Below, one piece after another: positions 1 through 9,395 of a stretch of DNA of 64,000 nt. The notes under the pieces are model-generated. The model had not been told where the DNA came from. It made no database searches and worked only from the letters and a program-made list of their open reading frames with translations. The stretch is from positions 558,001 through 622,000 of the forward strand of contig NZ_JAIVKL010000001.1 of NCBI RefSeq assembly GCF_020524045.1, given 5' to 3'. Numbering within the stretch: the first letter of the stretch is position 1; every line of letters starts with the position of its first letter. This DNA is from Metabacillus litoralis. GTDB lineage: Bacteria > Bacillota > Bacilli > Bacillales > Bacillaceae. A program made the translations under genes and the position numbers.

Positions 1-230
1 AATGCATCAACCTGATCTTTCATTAGAGAGATCAATGGTGAAATAACAACTGTAACTCCCTCTAATAATAATGCTGGGATTTGATAACATATCGATTTCC
101 CTCCACCTGTTGGCATGATTGCTAACGTATCAGTTCCATTTAAAATACTATTAATTATTTCTTCTTGTCCTCTTCGAAATGAGGTATAGCCGAAATATTC
201 TTGAAGCTTTTTTTCTGCTTGCTTTAACAT
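1..230 (-). CDS. recQ: ATP-dependent DNA helicase RecQ, N-terminal part (cut by window edge)
   Basis: Only the first 76 codons or so are in the window; the rest lies beyond the left edge. The translation begins [15 protein letters not shown], then FRRGQEEII (the RecQ family Q-motif region), the Walker A motif MPTGGGKS and motif Ia [11 protein letters not shown]. These are the first helicase motifs of RecQ, a 3'-5' DNA helicase of recombinational repair and fork processing. The start is ATG at 228-230, preceded on the minus strand by AGGTGAT. The C-terminal zinc-binding and HRDC regions cannot be checked, so RecQ versus a short RecS-like paralogue is unresolved. Confidence 0.88.
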   Translation of the reverse strand, partial: MLKQAEKKLQEYFGYTSFRRGQEEIINSILNGTDTLAIMPTGGGKSICYQIPALLLEGVTVVISPLISLMKDQVDA

Positions 231-414
231 GATTATCACCTAAATTCCTTCAATAATATCTAAATAGTAGTATAACATGTATGACAGTATTGAATATTTA
301 TAGAAATTAGATTTTATCAGGAGATTTTTCCATAATGAGGGATAACACATTAATAGAAAATAGGAAGGTAGGGAGAATTACGCTTAAAAAAACATACGGG
401 GCTGCTCTTTTCAT

Positions 415-463
415 TATTCTTTCCTATGAAAAATACACTTATATTTTCATAGGAAGAGAATGA
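415..463. repeat. Long inverted repeat in the recQ-inhA gap
   Basis: Two arms of about 17 bases (ATTCTTTCCTATGAAAA and its near-perfect complement, one bulge) enclose a loop of about 11 bases. No T-run follows on either strand, so it is not a typical terminator. The 231-561 gap otherwise holds only the inhA terminator. Confidence 0.5.
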
Positions 464-507
464 CTGCAACTGAAATCAACAATAAAATTTAAAAAGCAAA
501 CAACAAT

Positions 508-552
508 AAAAAAACGAACACAGGTTAGGTTTAACCTTACCTTGTGTCCGCT
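508..552 (-). terminator. Intrinsic terminator of the InhA-type protease gene
   Basis: On the minus strand a long stem (CGGACACA...TGTGTTCG with the inner pair AGGTTAAACCT) is followed by seven T residues, about 10 bases after the protease stop codon. Confidence 0.85.
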
Positions 553-561
553 TCATTGAAA

Positions 562-2985
562 TTACTTATGAATCCACACTGCACCTGCAGAATTGTCTTT
601 TGCTTCACCGATTACTTCAAATTTCAGACCATGTGTTGGAACGTTTCGTCCAGCATCTGGAATCGAACTATTAATATATGTTTTAGAATCATCAAATTTC
701 GTTGACCCTTTGTAGCTTAAGAAATCATACGCCCCACGAGCTGGAGAGTCAACATAGAATCCTGGTGTTTTATCTAATGAAAAAGCTGCATCAGCAATTT
801 GATAACGAGTGCTTTGGTTCACAGTTTTTTGACCATTCAATGTCCCAAAGACTGCCTCAGGATGCGAATCTACAACACCTAAGAAACCTTCTCCTGGATG
901 AACACCAACCCAGTTATCTGTATAGCTATTGTCCGCATACCATACAACTAATCCTGTGTTATAAACTGCTCCACGTGAAAAAGCAAGTGCTTTATCTGAA
1001 CCAGCATAGTTTCTCCACTCCAAGTAATAGTGGTTGTCCGCTTTTGAATAGCCATTTGATACGATAAAACCATCAAGTGTTACACTTGCATTACCTTCAG
1101 CATCATCAGAGAAAATGACTTCATTATCAGCTGTTACACTTAAATTATCAATAGCAAATCCTTCTGGTGCTAGTCCACCATCTGTTACATATTCAAACAT
1201 TAGTTTAACTTTCTTACCTGCAAACTGAGTTAAATCATATGATAAATCATTCCATTTTCCTAATGTAGATTCATAGCCACCTTGTGTATTCTCATCACCA
1301 ATTACATCTAATTCAACTGGCTCTTCCCCATCAACAACTGCATTTACGTATACATAATCATAATCAAATTCAACTTCATAATATGCCTTTGCGTTAAATG
1401 TAGCATTTGATACACCTGTTAAATCAAATTCTGGTGTTTCTAATGTTGTATGAAGATCATCACCTTTTGTACTGTAATAATATTTTTCGCCAAAAGCTGG
1501 TAAAATTCCTTCAACATTCTTTTGCGGTAAGTTAACTTTTATAATCCCTGGGTTTTTGGATTTTGTAACACTTTGATCAATCACTGAAGCCATCCCTTTT
1601 TTATCGATATCTTCGTAGTTAACTTCAAGAATGTTTGCCCAATTTCCACCCATCATTTTTTGGAAAAACTCTTTATTTTGTGGTGAAAAGCTTGTCGGTG
1701 CTGTTCCAGCGATATTTCCGTTCCAGCTTCCTCCACTCATAATTGACCATGATGCAACAGGCTCACCTTGTCCTGTATACTGAGTATCATATTCGTCAGG
1801 TAAACCTAAATCATGTCCAAATTCATGGGCAAATACTCCAACAGCTCCATCTTCAGGCTGAATTGTGTAATCAAAAGCAGCAACACTTCCACCCCAATAA
1901 TCAACAGCAGCATGAGTACCTGCAACAGGATACACTCCATCTAAAGTCCAACGGTGTGACCAAACAGCATCATTACCTAATGCGCCACCACCAGCTTCCT
2001 GCCCTGTACCAGCATGAATGATCATTAAATGATCAACTAAACCATCTGGCTCGTTTTGGTTACCATCACCATCTATATCGTACAAATCAAATTGATCATA
2101 CTCCGCTAAATCCATTCCTGATGCAGCAGCAGCGTCTAGCGCATCTTTTACAAGATCACGAGGTCCTTGTGGATCCAAGTTATCATGACCACCTCTTGGA
2201 TCGTCATCACCATAGTCTCTAGCATTACCTGGCACTGTTAACCACTCTGAAACCGTTCCATCTACAGTGTAACTTCCACCAGATTGCTCCTCATAAAATT
2301 GCTTAAAGGTTTTTACTTCTTCACCATTAAATAATGTAAACTCTTCATCACCAAACATTAATTTTTCATAATGCTCTTTATTAAAGTCCTCTGAGTACAT
2401 ATAACCTGCTTCTTGTTCAACATTATTGTGTTTAAAATCAGCAAATTCTGTTAGAAGTACAAGAACTTTATCTGTACGAATATCACCATTGTATGGAGCT
2501 TGTTTTGCAGAATTTACCTTTACTGCTCCGTTTGGTTTGCCCTTTTTAAAGTTTTTGTGTCCTTTATTTAATTGCTTAGCTAGCTTGTCCTTTTGTTTTG
2601 TTAAAAAGTCTTTTGCCTTTTTATCAAGTTTTTCTTCATGCTCATCTGAGTGCTTATGATCTGAAGCTTCCTCACTATCACCGACAGGCTTGGTTCCTTG
2701 TTTTTTATCAATATACTCTTTCACTGCTTTTTTCACTTGTGAAGCAGAAGCATTTTTTGAGATAATACCTTGTTCTTTTAATGCATCTGCAAGGCGATCT
2801 TCTGGGATGATGTTGAAATCAATAGGTGCAGACTCTGATACAACTGAAGCTGCCTGTGCTGACTGAGTAAAAGGTAAATATGTACTTAAAAGTAGTCCAC
2901 CCACTAAAATAGATGTTGTTGATAGTTTGGTGAATTTCTTTACGTTTTTATTTCTTCTTTCTCTTGCCCTTTTTAATTTTCTCAA
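562..2985 (-). CDS. inhA: Secreted M6-family metalloprotease (immune inhibitor A type)
   Basis: An 807-residue secreted zinc protease. Residues 1-45 form a signal peptide: a very basic start, a hydrophobic core [13 protein letters not shown] and a cleavage region ending SAQA. An acidic/basic propeptide follows, then the peptidase M6 domain with the motif [12 protein letters not shown] at residues 387-398 (two His ligands, catalytic Glu, downstream Asp/Glu). The C-terminal half is the beta-rich region typical of InhA. InhA proteases of the B. cereus group degrade host antimicrobial peptides; in other bacilli they probably scavenge protein. The start is TTG at 2983-2985 with AAGGGGG upstream. 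It is monocistronic, with its own terminator. Confidence 0.9.
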   Translation of the reverse strand: MRKLKRARERRNKNVKKFTKLSTTSILVGGLLLSTYLPFTQSAQAASVVSESAPIDFNIIPEDRLADALKEQGIISKNASASQVKKAVKEYIDKKQGTKPVGDSEEASDHKHSDEHEEKLDKKAKDFLTKQKDKLAKQLNKGHKNFKKGKPNGAVKVNSAKQAPYNGDIRTDKVLVLLTEFADFKHNNVEQEAGYMYSEDFNKEHYEKLMFGDEEFTLFNGEEVKTFKQFYEEQSGGSYTVDGTVSEWLTVPGNARDYGDDDPRGGHDNLDPQGPRDLVKDALDAAAASGMDLAEYDQFDLYDIDGDGNQNEPDGLVDHLMIIHAGTGQEAGGGALGNDAVWSHRWTLDGVYPVAGTHAAVDYWGGSVAAFDYTIQPEDGAVGVFAHEFGHDLGLPDEYDTQYTGQGEPVASWSIMSGGSWNGNIAGTAPTSFSPQNKEFFQKMMGGNWANILEVNYEDIDKKGMASVIDQSVTKSKNPGIIKVNLPQKNVEGILPAFGEKYYYSTKGDDLHTTLETPEFDLTGVSNATFNAKAYYEVEFDYDYVYVNAVVDGEEPVELDVIGDENTQGGYESTLGKWNDLSYDLTQFAGKKVKLMFEYVTDGGLAPEGFAIDNLSVTADNEVIFSDDAEGNASVTLDGFIVSNGYSKADNHYYLEWRNYAGSDKALAFSRGAVYNTGLVVWYADNSYTDNWVGVHPGEGFLGVVDSHPEAVFGTLNGQKTVNQSTRYQIADAAFSLDKTPGFYVDSPARGAYDFLSYKGSTKFDDSKTYINSSIPDAGRNVPTHGLKFEVIGEAKDNSAGAVWIHK

Positions 2986-3466
2986 AACTTTTCCCCCTTT
3001 TGATTTTTATATAGTAGATTGTTAACTTTTAAAATATTATTTAAAAGAAACTATTTACTCTATGAAACTATTATAGAATCTTATTTAAATATAATAAATA
3101 GTCCGAAAATTCTATTTTCTGATTATTTTAACAAGTCTTTTTACCTATGCTATTCTTTTAACATAGGTCTTTATGCGGGTTATCTCTTTTTTCACAAAAC
3201 CTTGATAAATCAATGTTTTTGTCACTATTTCTAACATATTTTCTAAAATCCACATTTCAAACAGGATAAATCTAACTTTATAACTATCTTCTATCCCTTT
3301 TTAAATCACTTTCGCTTTAAAGCTTTTATTCAGTAAAGAAAGTTATTTTAGTAAAATCTTAAAACGTTAAATTGATGACAGTTTGATTACAATAAGATGT
3401 CAACCTACACAAACCAACAGCATTCTCCAAATTATTTAAGAAAGAGTTAAGAAATGAGGTATTGTC
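2986..3466. other. AT-rich divergent gap between inhA and mreBH
   Basis: This region must hold both divergent promoters. No convincing sigma-A or sigma-I element was found: there is no C-rich -35 of the kind reported for SigI-dependent mreBH. A possible 71-codon frame at 3019-3234 lacks a ribosome-binding site and looks random. Confidence 0.4.
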
Positions 3467-4474
3467 ATGTTAAACAATAATGAAATTGGAATTGATTTAG
3501 GAACCGCTAATATACTTGTTTATACAAAAAATAAAGGAATAATTCTTAATGAACCTTCTGTTGTTGCCATTGACACAACAACAAAAAAAGTTCTAGCAGT
3601 AGGATCTGAAGCAAAAGAAATGATTGGGAAAACACCCGGAAAGATTATCGCGATTAGACCCTTAAAAGATGGTGTTATTGCAGATTATGATGTTACAACA
3701 GAGATGCTAAAACATATAATGAAAATTGTTTCTCGAAAGCTTGGCATGTCTATTAGAAAACCTACAGTTGTGGTATGTACCCCTTCCGGTGCCACTTCAG
3801 TGGAGAGAAGAGCCATACAAGATGCAATAAGAAGTTCAGGTGCAAAACATGTCCATCTAATTGAAGAACCTGTAGCAGCCGCAATAGGTTCTGATTTACC
3901 AGTTGAAGAACCAATCGCTAATGTCATAGTGGATATTGGAGGAGGTACAACAGAAGTCGCTATCATTTCTTTTGGTGGTGTTGTCACATGTCACTCCATT
4001 CGAATAGCAGGAGATCAGATGGACGAAGACATTGTTCAATATGTTAGAAAAAATTACAATCTTCTTATAGGTGAACGAACAGCTGAACAAATGAAAACAG
4101 AAATTGGTCATGCTCTTGTCTCTCACGAAAAGGCAGAAATGGAGATACGTGGCAGAGATTTAGTAACAGGACTACCTAAAACAATTTTTGTATCTTCTGT
4201 TGAGATGCAAGATGCTATGAGAGAGTCTCTATTACATATATTAGAGGCTATAAGAGCAACATTAGAAGATTGTCCTCCTGAGCTCAGCGGAGACATTGTC
4301 GATCGTGGTGTTATTCTTACTGGTGGTGGTGCATTGTTGAAAGGACTTCAAGAATGGGTTAGTGAAGAGATGGATGTACCTGTTCATATAGCACCCAACC
4401 CGTTAGAATCTGTGGCCATTGGTACTGGTAGATCATTATCTGTAATTAACAAATTACTTAAAGCTGCAAAATAA
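3467..4474 (+). CDS. mreBH: Rod-shape determining actin homologue MreBH
   Basis: A 335-aa bacterial actin of the MreB/Mbl/MreBH family. It carries phosphate-1 motif GIDLGTAN at the N terminus, phosphate-2 motif [11 protein letters not shown], and adenosine motif ILTGGGALL near the C terminus. It polymerises under the membrane and guides cell-wall synthesis during elongation; in B. subtilis MreBH positions the hydrolase LytE. It stands alone, without mreC/mreD, and lies next to ykpC-like and ampS genes as in B. subtilis, which favours MreBH over MreB or Mbl. The start is ATG with TGAGGT upstream, and a terminator follows. Confidence 0.9.
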   Translation: MLNNNEIGIDLGTANILVYTKNKGIILNEPSVVAIDTTTKKVLAVGSEAKEMIGKTPGKIIAIRPLKDGVIADYDVTTEMLKHIMKIVSRKLGMSIRKPTVVVCTPSGATSVERRAIQDAIRSSGAKHVHLIEEPVAAAIGSDLPVEEPIANVIVDIGGGTTEVAIISFGGVVTCHSIRIAGDQMDEDIVQYVRKNYNLLIGERTAEQMKTEIGHALVSHEKAEMEIRGRDLVTGLPKTIFVSSVEMQDAMRESLLHILEAIRATLEDCPPELSGDIVDRGVILTGGGALLKGLQEWVSEEMDVPVHIAPNPLESVAIGTGRSLSVINKLLKAAK

Positions 4475-4500
4475 TAATTAAATAATATATACCACAGTTC

Positions 4501-4537
4501 AACTTAAAGTTCTCCTTCGAGAGCTTTAAGTTTTTTT
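4501..4537 (+). terminator. Intrinsic terminator of mreBH
   Basis: AACTTAAAG pairs with CTTTAAGTT, extended inward by TCTC/GAGA, with a run of T residues after it, 27 bases past the mreBH stop. Confidence 0.85.
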
Positions 4538-4541
4538 AAAA

Positions 4542-4703
4542 GGCTGTTTTCGTATACTTTGTTGCTTTAACAACTCCAAGTAAAAAGCACTATATAAAGC
4601 ACAGTGGCATCTTTTCTTTATAAGATAGTACCTATTTTGCTATAACAACAATGTTTCCACTGCATAATAAGGTCAATTAGCAACAATCTTTAAGAAAAGA
4701 GCC
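4542..4703 (-). mobile_element. Miniature inverted-repeat element, copy A
   Basis: A 162-bp element with ends GGCTGTTTTCG... and ...AAAAGAGCC. It is a member of the family described at 55891-56052, in inverse orientation. It is flanked on both sides by TTTTAAAA (4534-4541 and 4704-4711), a possible 8-bp target duplication, although the sequence is of low complexity. No coding capacity. Confidence 0.7.
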
Positions 4704-4916
4704 TTTTAAAAAGAAGTTGCTTATAAGATAACTTAAAGTTCGATGAAAAAGTGAAAATTAGGTTGATTGTAGCCAGGTACTTATTACCGATACGTGTTAA
4801 AATATAAAACTTCATAATATTTACATAAACTTTACAACTTTTTTAGCATCATTTCTTATATTTTCGAATAAGTTATATCTGGCTTAATAGTAATGAGTAA
4901 AGGTGTTTTTAGTGAA

Positions 4917-4970
4917 AAGCCGACTTTCTGAACGATTGTTGCTATATAACCAAATTTGGAGTGAAAACGA
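4917..4970 (+). mobile_element. Fragment of the same miniature element family
   Basis: Bases reading CTTTCTGAACGATTGTTGCT and then CAAATTTGGAGTGAAAACG match the left third of the full elements at 46189 and 54589. The right part is missing, so this is a truncated relic. Confidence 0.6.
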
Positions 4971-5104
4971 ATAATTACTTTTAATTCTACTTAGGTTATT
5001 TAAAAGAATTTTATAGTAAAAGAAATATGTGGTGTATGTTAAAATCTTGAAACTTTCTGTCATATTACCACGTCTAATAAATGAGTATAATAGGAGGTTC
5101 ATTT

Positions 5105-5242
5105 GTGAGAGATCTTAGTAGACGATTTATCATTAGTTTAACTTTAGCAGTCATTATTATGGGAGGAATGAGTGTTTCGTTAGCAAATATGCCAACAAAT
5201 CCGACTTCTAATAATGAAATTGTTCAAGTTCAAGGAGAGTAA
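5105..5242 (+). CDS. Small membrane/secreted peptide, YkpC-like
   Basis: A 45-codon frame starting GTG, seven bases after a perfect AGGAGG. The peptide has a basic start (RDLSRRF), a hydrophobic segment of about 18 residues (IISLTLAVIIMGGMSVSL) and a short polar tail ending QVQGE: one membrane segment or a signal peptide. Position and size suggest YkpC, the 44-aa peptide between ampS and mreBH in B. subtilis; that assignment rests on synteny recalled from memory, not on alignment. A second membrane gene follows 29 bases downstream with an almost identical ribosome-binding region. Function unknown. Confidence 0.65.
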   Translation: MRDLSRRFIISLTLAVIIMGGMSVSLANMPTNPTSNNEIVQVQGE

Positions 5243-5271
5243 GAAACTTTTAAAAAGGAGGTTCATTTTCA

Positions 5272-5538
5272 GTGAACAGGGGTAACAATTCGATACTTTA
5301 TCAGTTCATACCGTTTAGTTTTCCAATTTTAGCAATAGTATTACTTATAACTGACTTGATAGGTACATATACACTTTCCGTTTTTGTCGTCTTATTATTG
5401 TTGGGTTTTACCTATTCGTTTTGTTCAATGATATCTAAAAAAGGATTAATTGGTGCGATAATCAATATGTATATTATAGGCATCTTAATATTCGGCAGTG
5501 GGGTTATGTACATTATGACTATTGCAAGTGAAGTTTAA
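5272..5538 (+). CDS. Hypothetical 88-aa membrane protein
   Basis: The frame starts GTG (5272) after AAGGAGG at 5255-5261. The protein is almost entirely hydrophobic, with three likely membrane helices (about 12-28, 32-50 and 60-84) and short basic loops (SKKG). It probably shares a transcript with the preceding small peptide gene, since the intergenic distance is 29 bases without a terminator. A hairpin with a T-run ends the unit. No family recognised. Confidence 0.65.
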   Translation: MNRGNNSILYQFIPFSFPILAIVLLITDLIGTYTLSVFVVLLLLGFTYSFCSMISKKGLIGAIINMYIIGILIFGSGVMYIMTIASEV

Positions 5539-5557
5539 AAGGAAATATGGCAAATTC

Positions 5558-5599
5558 AAAAGCATTCAAGAGTGATTATACACGCTAGAATGCTTTTTA
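5558..5599 (+). terminator. Terminator between the 88-aa gene and the acyl-CoA dehydrogenase
   Basis: AAAAGCATTC pairs with GAATGCTTTT across a 20-base loop; A- and T-rich flanks could let it act on both strands. Confidence 0.7.
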
Positions 5600-5687
5600 A
5601 TCGTCGCTTTCATCTATTTTGCACATTGTTATCTTTTAGGTAGATGTTTAACCATTTTAGATTATACTATTTATCAGAGTTTACTAC

Positions 5688-6851
5688 TTACTCTCTAAAA
5701 GCTCGATCACCTAAAATCTTTAAAGTAATATCATCTGAAGGAGGATTGTGCAACCCTGCTCTAACATCACGATAATATCTTTGAAGTGGATTCGAATTAA
5801 ATAAACTCTGTCCTCCTACTATTCTCATTGCTAAATCAACTACTTCAACTGCTGCATTTGTGACAATTGTTTTTGTAGCAGCTAAATCATAAGCCATATT
5901 AGATCGATCTTCTGGTAATGCATCCCATTTTTCAGCAGTCGAGTACATAAAAGTTCTTGCCATCGTTAACTTTAAGTCCATCTCTGCTACTTTTCTTCTT
6001 ACCTCTGGGACCTCTTTAATTGGATGTGTAAGACTAGTTGGCTGATAAGTTTTCGCGAATTTCACAGCCTCATTTCTCGCAGCAATCGCAATCCCTATAT
6101 AACATGCTGGAATATGGAGTAACCAACCTTGTGCAGAAGGTTTCTCCTTTTTTTGTTTTCTTTCAACTAATGCCTCTTCAGGTAGATCAACTTCTTGTAA
6201 CAGAAGATCATCACTTCTTGTTCCACGCATACCAAGTGTATTCCAAGTTTCTTCGATGGATAGGCCTTTTGCTGATCTTGGAATAAGAAAGTCCCCTATT
6301 TCACCTGTTTCTTCAATGGTTGCTGGTACGATAAAATAATCCAATGCTGGTGCTAATGATGTAAAAATCTTTTTCCCATTTATAATCCATCTTCCATCTC
6401 TTTTTGAGGCAAGGGTTTCAGGCTTTCCACCTCTTGCTGGACTTCCAGAGTTCGGCTCAGTAGCTGCACTATTTATTAATTTATTTTCATTAATAATTTC
6501 TTTACATACATTCTTAAAAGTCTCAATATCCCACTTTTGTGTTTCTCTTAAGTGCATAATTAACCCTAAATGCCATCCCAATGATAAAGAAGTAGGTGCA
6601 TCACCTTGTGCAATTTTCTCTTGTACTAATAAAAATTCATAAAGTGATGCACCATACCCACCAAACTCACCTGGTATTGTCAGCCTTAAATAGCCTTCTT
6701 CCTTTAAACGTTTAAAATTATCAAAAGGAAAACTACCTTCTTGATCATGTTTATCAGCTAATAATGAAAATTCTTTACACAATCCATCTGTTTTTGTAAG
6801 CAATTTCTTTTGGTTATCACTTTTAATAAATTGTTCATCTAGATAATTCAC
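5688..6851 (-). CDS. Acyl-CoA dehydrogenase family protein (YdbM-like)
   Basis: A 387-aa flavoprotein of the acyl-CoA dehydrogenase fold: N-terminal helical domain, a middle beta domain with SAATEPNSGSPARGG (FAD/substrate loop) and INGKKIFTS, and a C-terminal helical domain ending with IVGGQSLFNSNPLQRYYRD. Length and sequence fit B. subtilis YdbM and the DszC/sulfur-acquisition-like branch better than classical beta-oxidation enzymes; the substrate is unknown. The gene is monocistronic on the minus strand, divergent from ampS. There is no electron-transfer flavoprotein or thiolase gene nearby to suggest a pathway. Confidence 0.8.
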   Translation of the reverse strand: MNYLDEQFIKSDNQKKLLTKTDGLCKEFSLLADKHDQEGSFPFDNFKRLKEEGYLRLTIPGEFGGYGASLYEFLLVQEKIAQGDAPTSLSLGWHLGLIMHLRETQKWDIETFKNVCKEIINENKLINSAATEPNSGSPARGGKPETLASKRDGRWIINGKKIFTSLAPALDYFIVPATIEETGEIGDFLIPRSAKGLSIEETWNTLGMRGTRSDDLLLQEVDLPEEALVERKQKKEKPSAQGWLLHIPACYIGIAIAARNEAVKFAKTYQPTSLTHPIKEVPEVRRKVAEMDLKLTMARTFMYSTAEKWDALPEDRSNMAYDLAATKTIVTNAAVEVVDLAMRIVGGQSLFNSNPLQRYYRDVRAGLHNPPSDDITLKILGDRAFRE

Positions 6852-7016
6852 TTAATCACCTCATTATCTATTATTTTATATACTTTCTCTTTTAACTCAA
6901 AGTATTTTGACTTACTAATAAGCTAACTCTTTTCATTCTTATCATTATTTTGATAAAATGAGTTGAAAGCCCAAAAATACATAGTACATAATCTACACAA
7001 AATAGGAGGGTTATTA

Positions 7017-8249
7017 TTGTCTAATTTTCAAATGAATTTAGAAAAATATGCTGAATTAGCAGTACGTGTTGGTGTAAATATCCAACAAAATCAAAACTTA
7101 ACCATAAATGCATCAACAGAAACAGCAGAGTTTGTTCGTCTTGTTGTCAAAAAAGCTTATGAAGCAGGAGCAAGAAACGTTTATGTGGAATGGCATGATG
7201 ATATGATTACAAGAACTCGATTTGAGCTAGCATCTGAAGACGCATTAAATGACTATCCAGAATGGAAAGCAAGAGGATTAGAAACACTTGCTGAAAATGA
7301 TGGCGCATTCATGTCAATCATTTCATCTGATCCTGATCTATTAAGTGGAATAGATCCTAAAAGAATTGCTCTTTCAACTAAAGCTGCTGGTATGGCATTA
7401 ACGAAATATCGTAATTATTTACAAGCTGATAAAGCAAGTTGGACAGTGATTGCAGCTGCTTCTAAAGAATGGGCAGCTAAGGTTTTTCCAGAAGAAGCAG
7501 AAGACAAACAAATTGAAAAACTATGGGAAGCTATTTTCAAAACAACCCGTATTGATCAAGAAAATCCTGTTGAAGCATGGCAAAACCACAATGATAACTT
7601 ACATAAAAAGGTTGATTATTTAAATAACAAAAGATATAAAAAACTACACTATAAATCTAATGGAACAGATTTAACGATTGAACTACATGACACACATACA
7701 TGGGTGGGTGCAGGTAGTGAAAATGAAAAAGGAAATTTCTTCATGGCGAATATGCCTACTGAAGAAGTATTCACCGTTCCCCTTCGAAATGGTGTAAACG
7801 GAGTCGTTCAAAGCACAAAACCACTTAGCTATAGTGGAAATCTAATTGACAATTTTAAATTAACGTTTGAAAACGGTCGTATCATTTCTGTATCAGCTGA
7901 AAAAGGTGAAGCAGTGTTAAAACAACTAGTTGAAACTGACGAAGGTTCACACTACTTAGGAGAAATTGCCTTGGTGGCTCATGATTCACCTATTTCTCAA
8001 TCAGGTATTTTATTCTACAACACCCTATTTGATGAAAATGCATCAAACCATTTAGCAATTGGAAATGGCTATGCATTTTGTGTTGAAGGTGGGAAGAAAA
8101 TGTCTCGAGAAGAACTCGAAAAAGTTGGTGTTAACTCAAGTATTACACATGTAGACTTTATGATAGGATCTGCTGATATGGATATCGACGGAATTTCAGA
8201 AGATGGTTCATCAGAAGCTATATTCCGTAAAGGAACGTGGGCATTTTAA
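7017..8249 (+). CDS. ampS: Aminopeptidase of the M29 family (AmpS)
   Basis: A 410-aa cytoplasmic metallo-aminopeptidase of the thermophilic aminopeptidase (M29) family. Metal-site regions are visible as NMPTEEVFTVP, HLAIGNGYAF and HVDFMIGS. The open frame extends upstream to 6963, but the start chosen is TTG at 7017 because a perfect AGGAGGG lies at 7004-7010, and this gives the usual family length. It sits near mreBH and ykpB/ykpA as in B. subtilis. A COG0523 metal GTPase gene follows in the same direction 78 bases later. Confidence 0.9.
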   Translation: MSNFQMNLEKYAELAVRVGVNIQQNQNLTINASTETAEFVRLVVKKAYEAGARNVYVEWHDDMITRTRFELASEDALNDYPEWKARGLETLAENDGAFMSIISSDPDLLSGIDPKRIALSTKAAGMALTKYRNYLQADKASWTVIAAASKEWAAKVFPEEAEDKQIEKLWEAIFKTTRIDQENPVEAWQNHNDNLHKKVDYLNNKRYKKLHYKSNGTDLTIELHDTHTWVGAGSENEKGNFFMANMPTEEVFTVPLRNGVNGVVQSTKPLSYSGNLIDNFKLTFENGRIISVSAEKGEAVLKQLVETDEGSHYLGEIALVAHDSPISQSGILFYNTLFDENASNHLAIGNGYAFCVEGGKKMSREELEKVGVNSSITHVDFMIGSADMDIDGISEDGSSEAIFRKGTWAF

Positions 8250-8327
8250 GTTATTAAAGAATTAGGGGTCAGGCTTTTTAGTCAGGCCCTTTTTGTTTCT
8301 TAAACATACGAATGAAGGGAATTAAAT

Positions 8328-9245
8328 ATGAAAACAGTTGAAGTGTATATCTTATCAGGTTTTTTAGGCGCAGGAAAAACTTCCTTACTACAAAATATAT
8401 TATTGCAAGAACAGCAACAACAAAGGAAAATCGCCGTTATTATGAATGAACTTGGTGAAGTTTCGATTGACTCTGATGCAGTATCAAAAGAAACACCCTT
8501 AAAAGAACTATTAAACGGCTGTGTTTGTTGTACAATTCAAGGTCAACTTGAAGTACAACTTGAAAACATGTTACGAGAATATGAACTTGATGCAATATAT
8601 ATCGAAACAACTGGTGTTGCACATCCGATAGAGGTTTTAGATGCCTGTCTTTCACCTCTTTTTGCAGAAAAACTAAATGTTAAAGCGATCATTTCAATTG
8701 TAGATGCGAAAAGATGGAAAGATCGCTCTAAATTAAATATTCAGTTACGGAAGCTACTAGTTGAACAAGTACAACATGCTGATGTTATTTTATTAAATAA
8801 AATTGATTCGATTTCTGAGGATGAAAAGGCTGCCATTGTATCTGAAATCCAAGCTTTGAACACTAATGGGAAACTTTTAATGACTAACTTTGCAAAAGTA
8901 CCCCTAGCAATGATACAACCTAAACAAATGAATGATAAAAAACAGCATGAAACAGCACATGTACATGAAAAACTTCATTTACGAACTTATGTGTATACAT
9001 TTACAAACTCAATTGACTTGAGTGATTTTGAACAATTTTTAAGGAACATGCCAGAAACTATTTATAGAATTAAAGGTTATATTGGCTTCACTCACTCTAA
9101 AGAAAGCTACCTTTTCCAATATTCCTATGGAATGCCACTATATATGAAAGAACCTATAAAAAGGAAACAAACACTTGTATTTATCGGTCAAGATTTAGAT
9201 CATAAAATGTTAAAAGAAAAACTGACACTTTTGGAAAACTCATAA
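8328..9245 (+). CDS. CobW/COG0523-family GTP-binding metallochaperone
   Basis: A 305-aa G3E-family GTPase. Visible motifs are Walker A GFLGAGKTS near the N terminus, the metal-binding NGCVCC (CxCC), ETTGVAHP, and the guanine-specificity NKID. A CobW C-terminal domain begins around residue 215 and is preceded by a His-containing linker (HETAHVHEKLHL). Family members deliver zinc, cobalt or iron to client proteins. No Zur box was seen upstream. The location directly behind the metallopeptidase gene ampS suggests, without proof, that AmpS is a client. The start is ATG with GAAGGGA. Confidence 0.85.
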   Translation: MKTVEVYILSGFLGAGKTSLLQNILLQEQQQQRKIAVIMNELGEVSIDSDAVSKETPLKELLNGCVCCTIQGQLEVQLENMLREYELDAIYIETTGVAHPIEVLDACLSPLFAEKLNVKAIISIVDAKRWKDRSKLNIQLRKLLVEQVQHADVILLNKIDSISEDEKAAIVSEIQALNTNGKLLMTNFAKVPLAMIQPKQMNDKKQHETAHVHEKLHLRTYVYTFTNSIDLSDFEQFLRNMPETIYRIKGYIGFTHSKESYLFQYSYGMPLYMKEPIKRKQTLVFIGQDLDHKMLKEKLTLLENS

Positions 9246-9345
9246 AATTAGACTTTTAGCTTATTCATACATTGTTGTTCACTGCCTAAATGTCAAAAGA
9301 CGCTCAGGCTAAACAACAACACAAGTTAAAATTTTCATCAAAATT

Positions 9346-9378
9346 AGGAGACAACCATAACTACCCTGGATGTCTCCT
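9346..9378. terminator. Hairpin between the converging GTPase and reductase genes
   Basis: AGGAGACA pairs with TGTCTCCT. It is followed by a T-rich stretch on the plus strand and lies just past the reductase stop on the minus strand. Confidence 0.55.
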
Positions 9379-9395
9379 CTTATTTATTTGAAATC

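Noticed and set aside
3019-3234. 71-codon open frame between inhA and mreBH
   Set aside because: No ribosome-binding site, AT-driven composition and no recognisable protein features.
4884-5102. Minus-strand 72-codon frame upstream of the ykpC-like gene
   Set aside because: It runs through a miniature-element fragment and the ribosome-binding site of the plus-strand gene.
8262-8298. GGGGTCAGGC...GTCAGGCCC after ampS as a terminator
   Set aside because: The two halves are closer to direct than inverted repeats; the possible stem is only about four pairs.
9272-9319. TTGTTGTT/AACAACAA with inner GCCT/AGGC hairpin
   Set aside because: A weak stem with large bulges; not convincing as a terminator or regulatory element.
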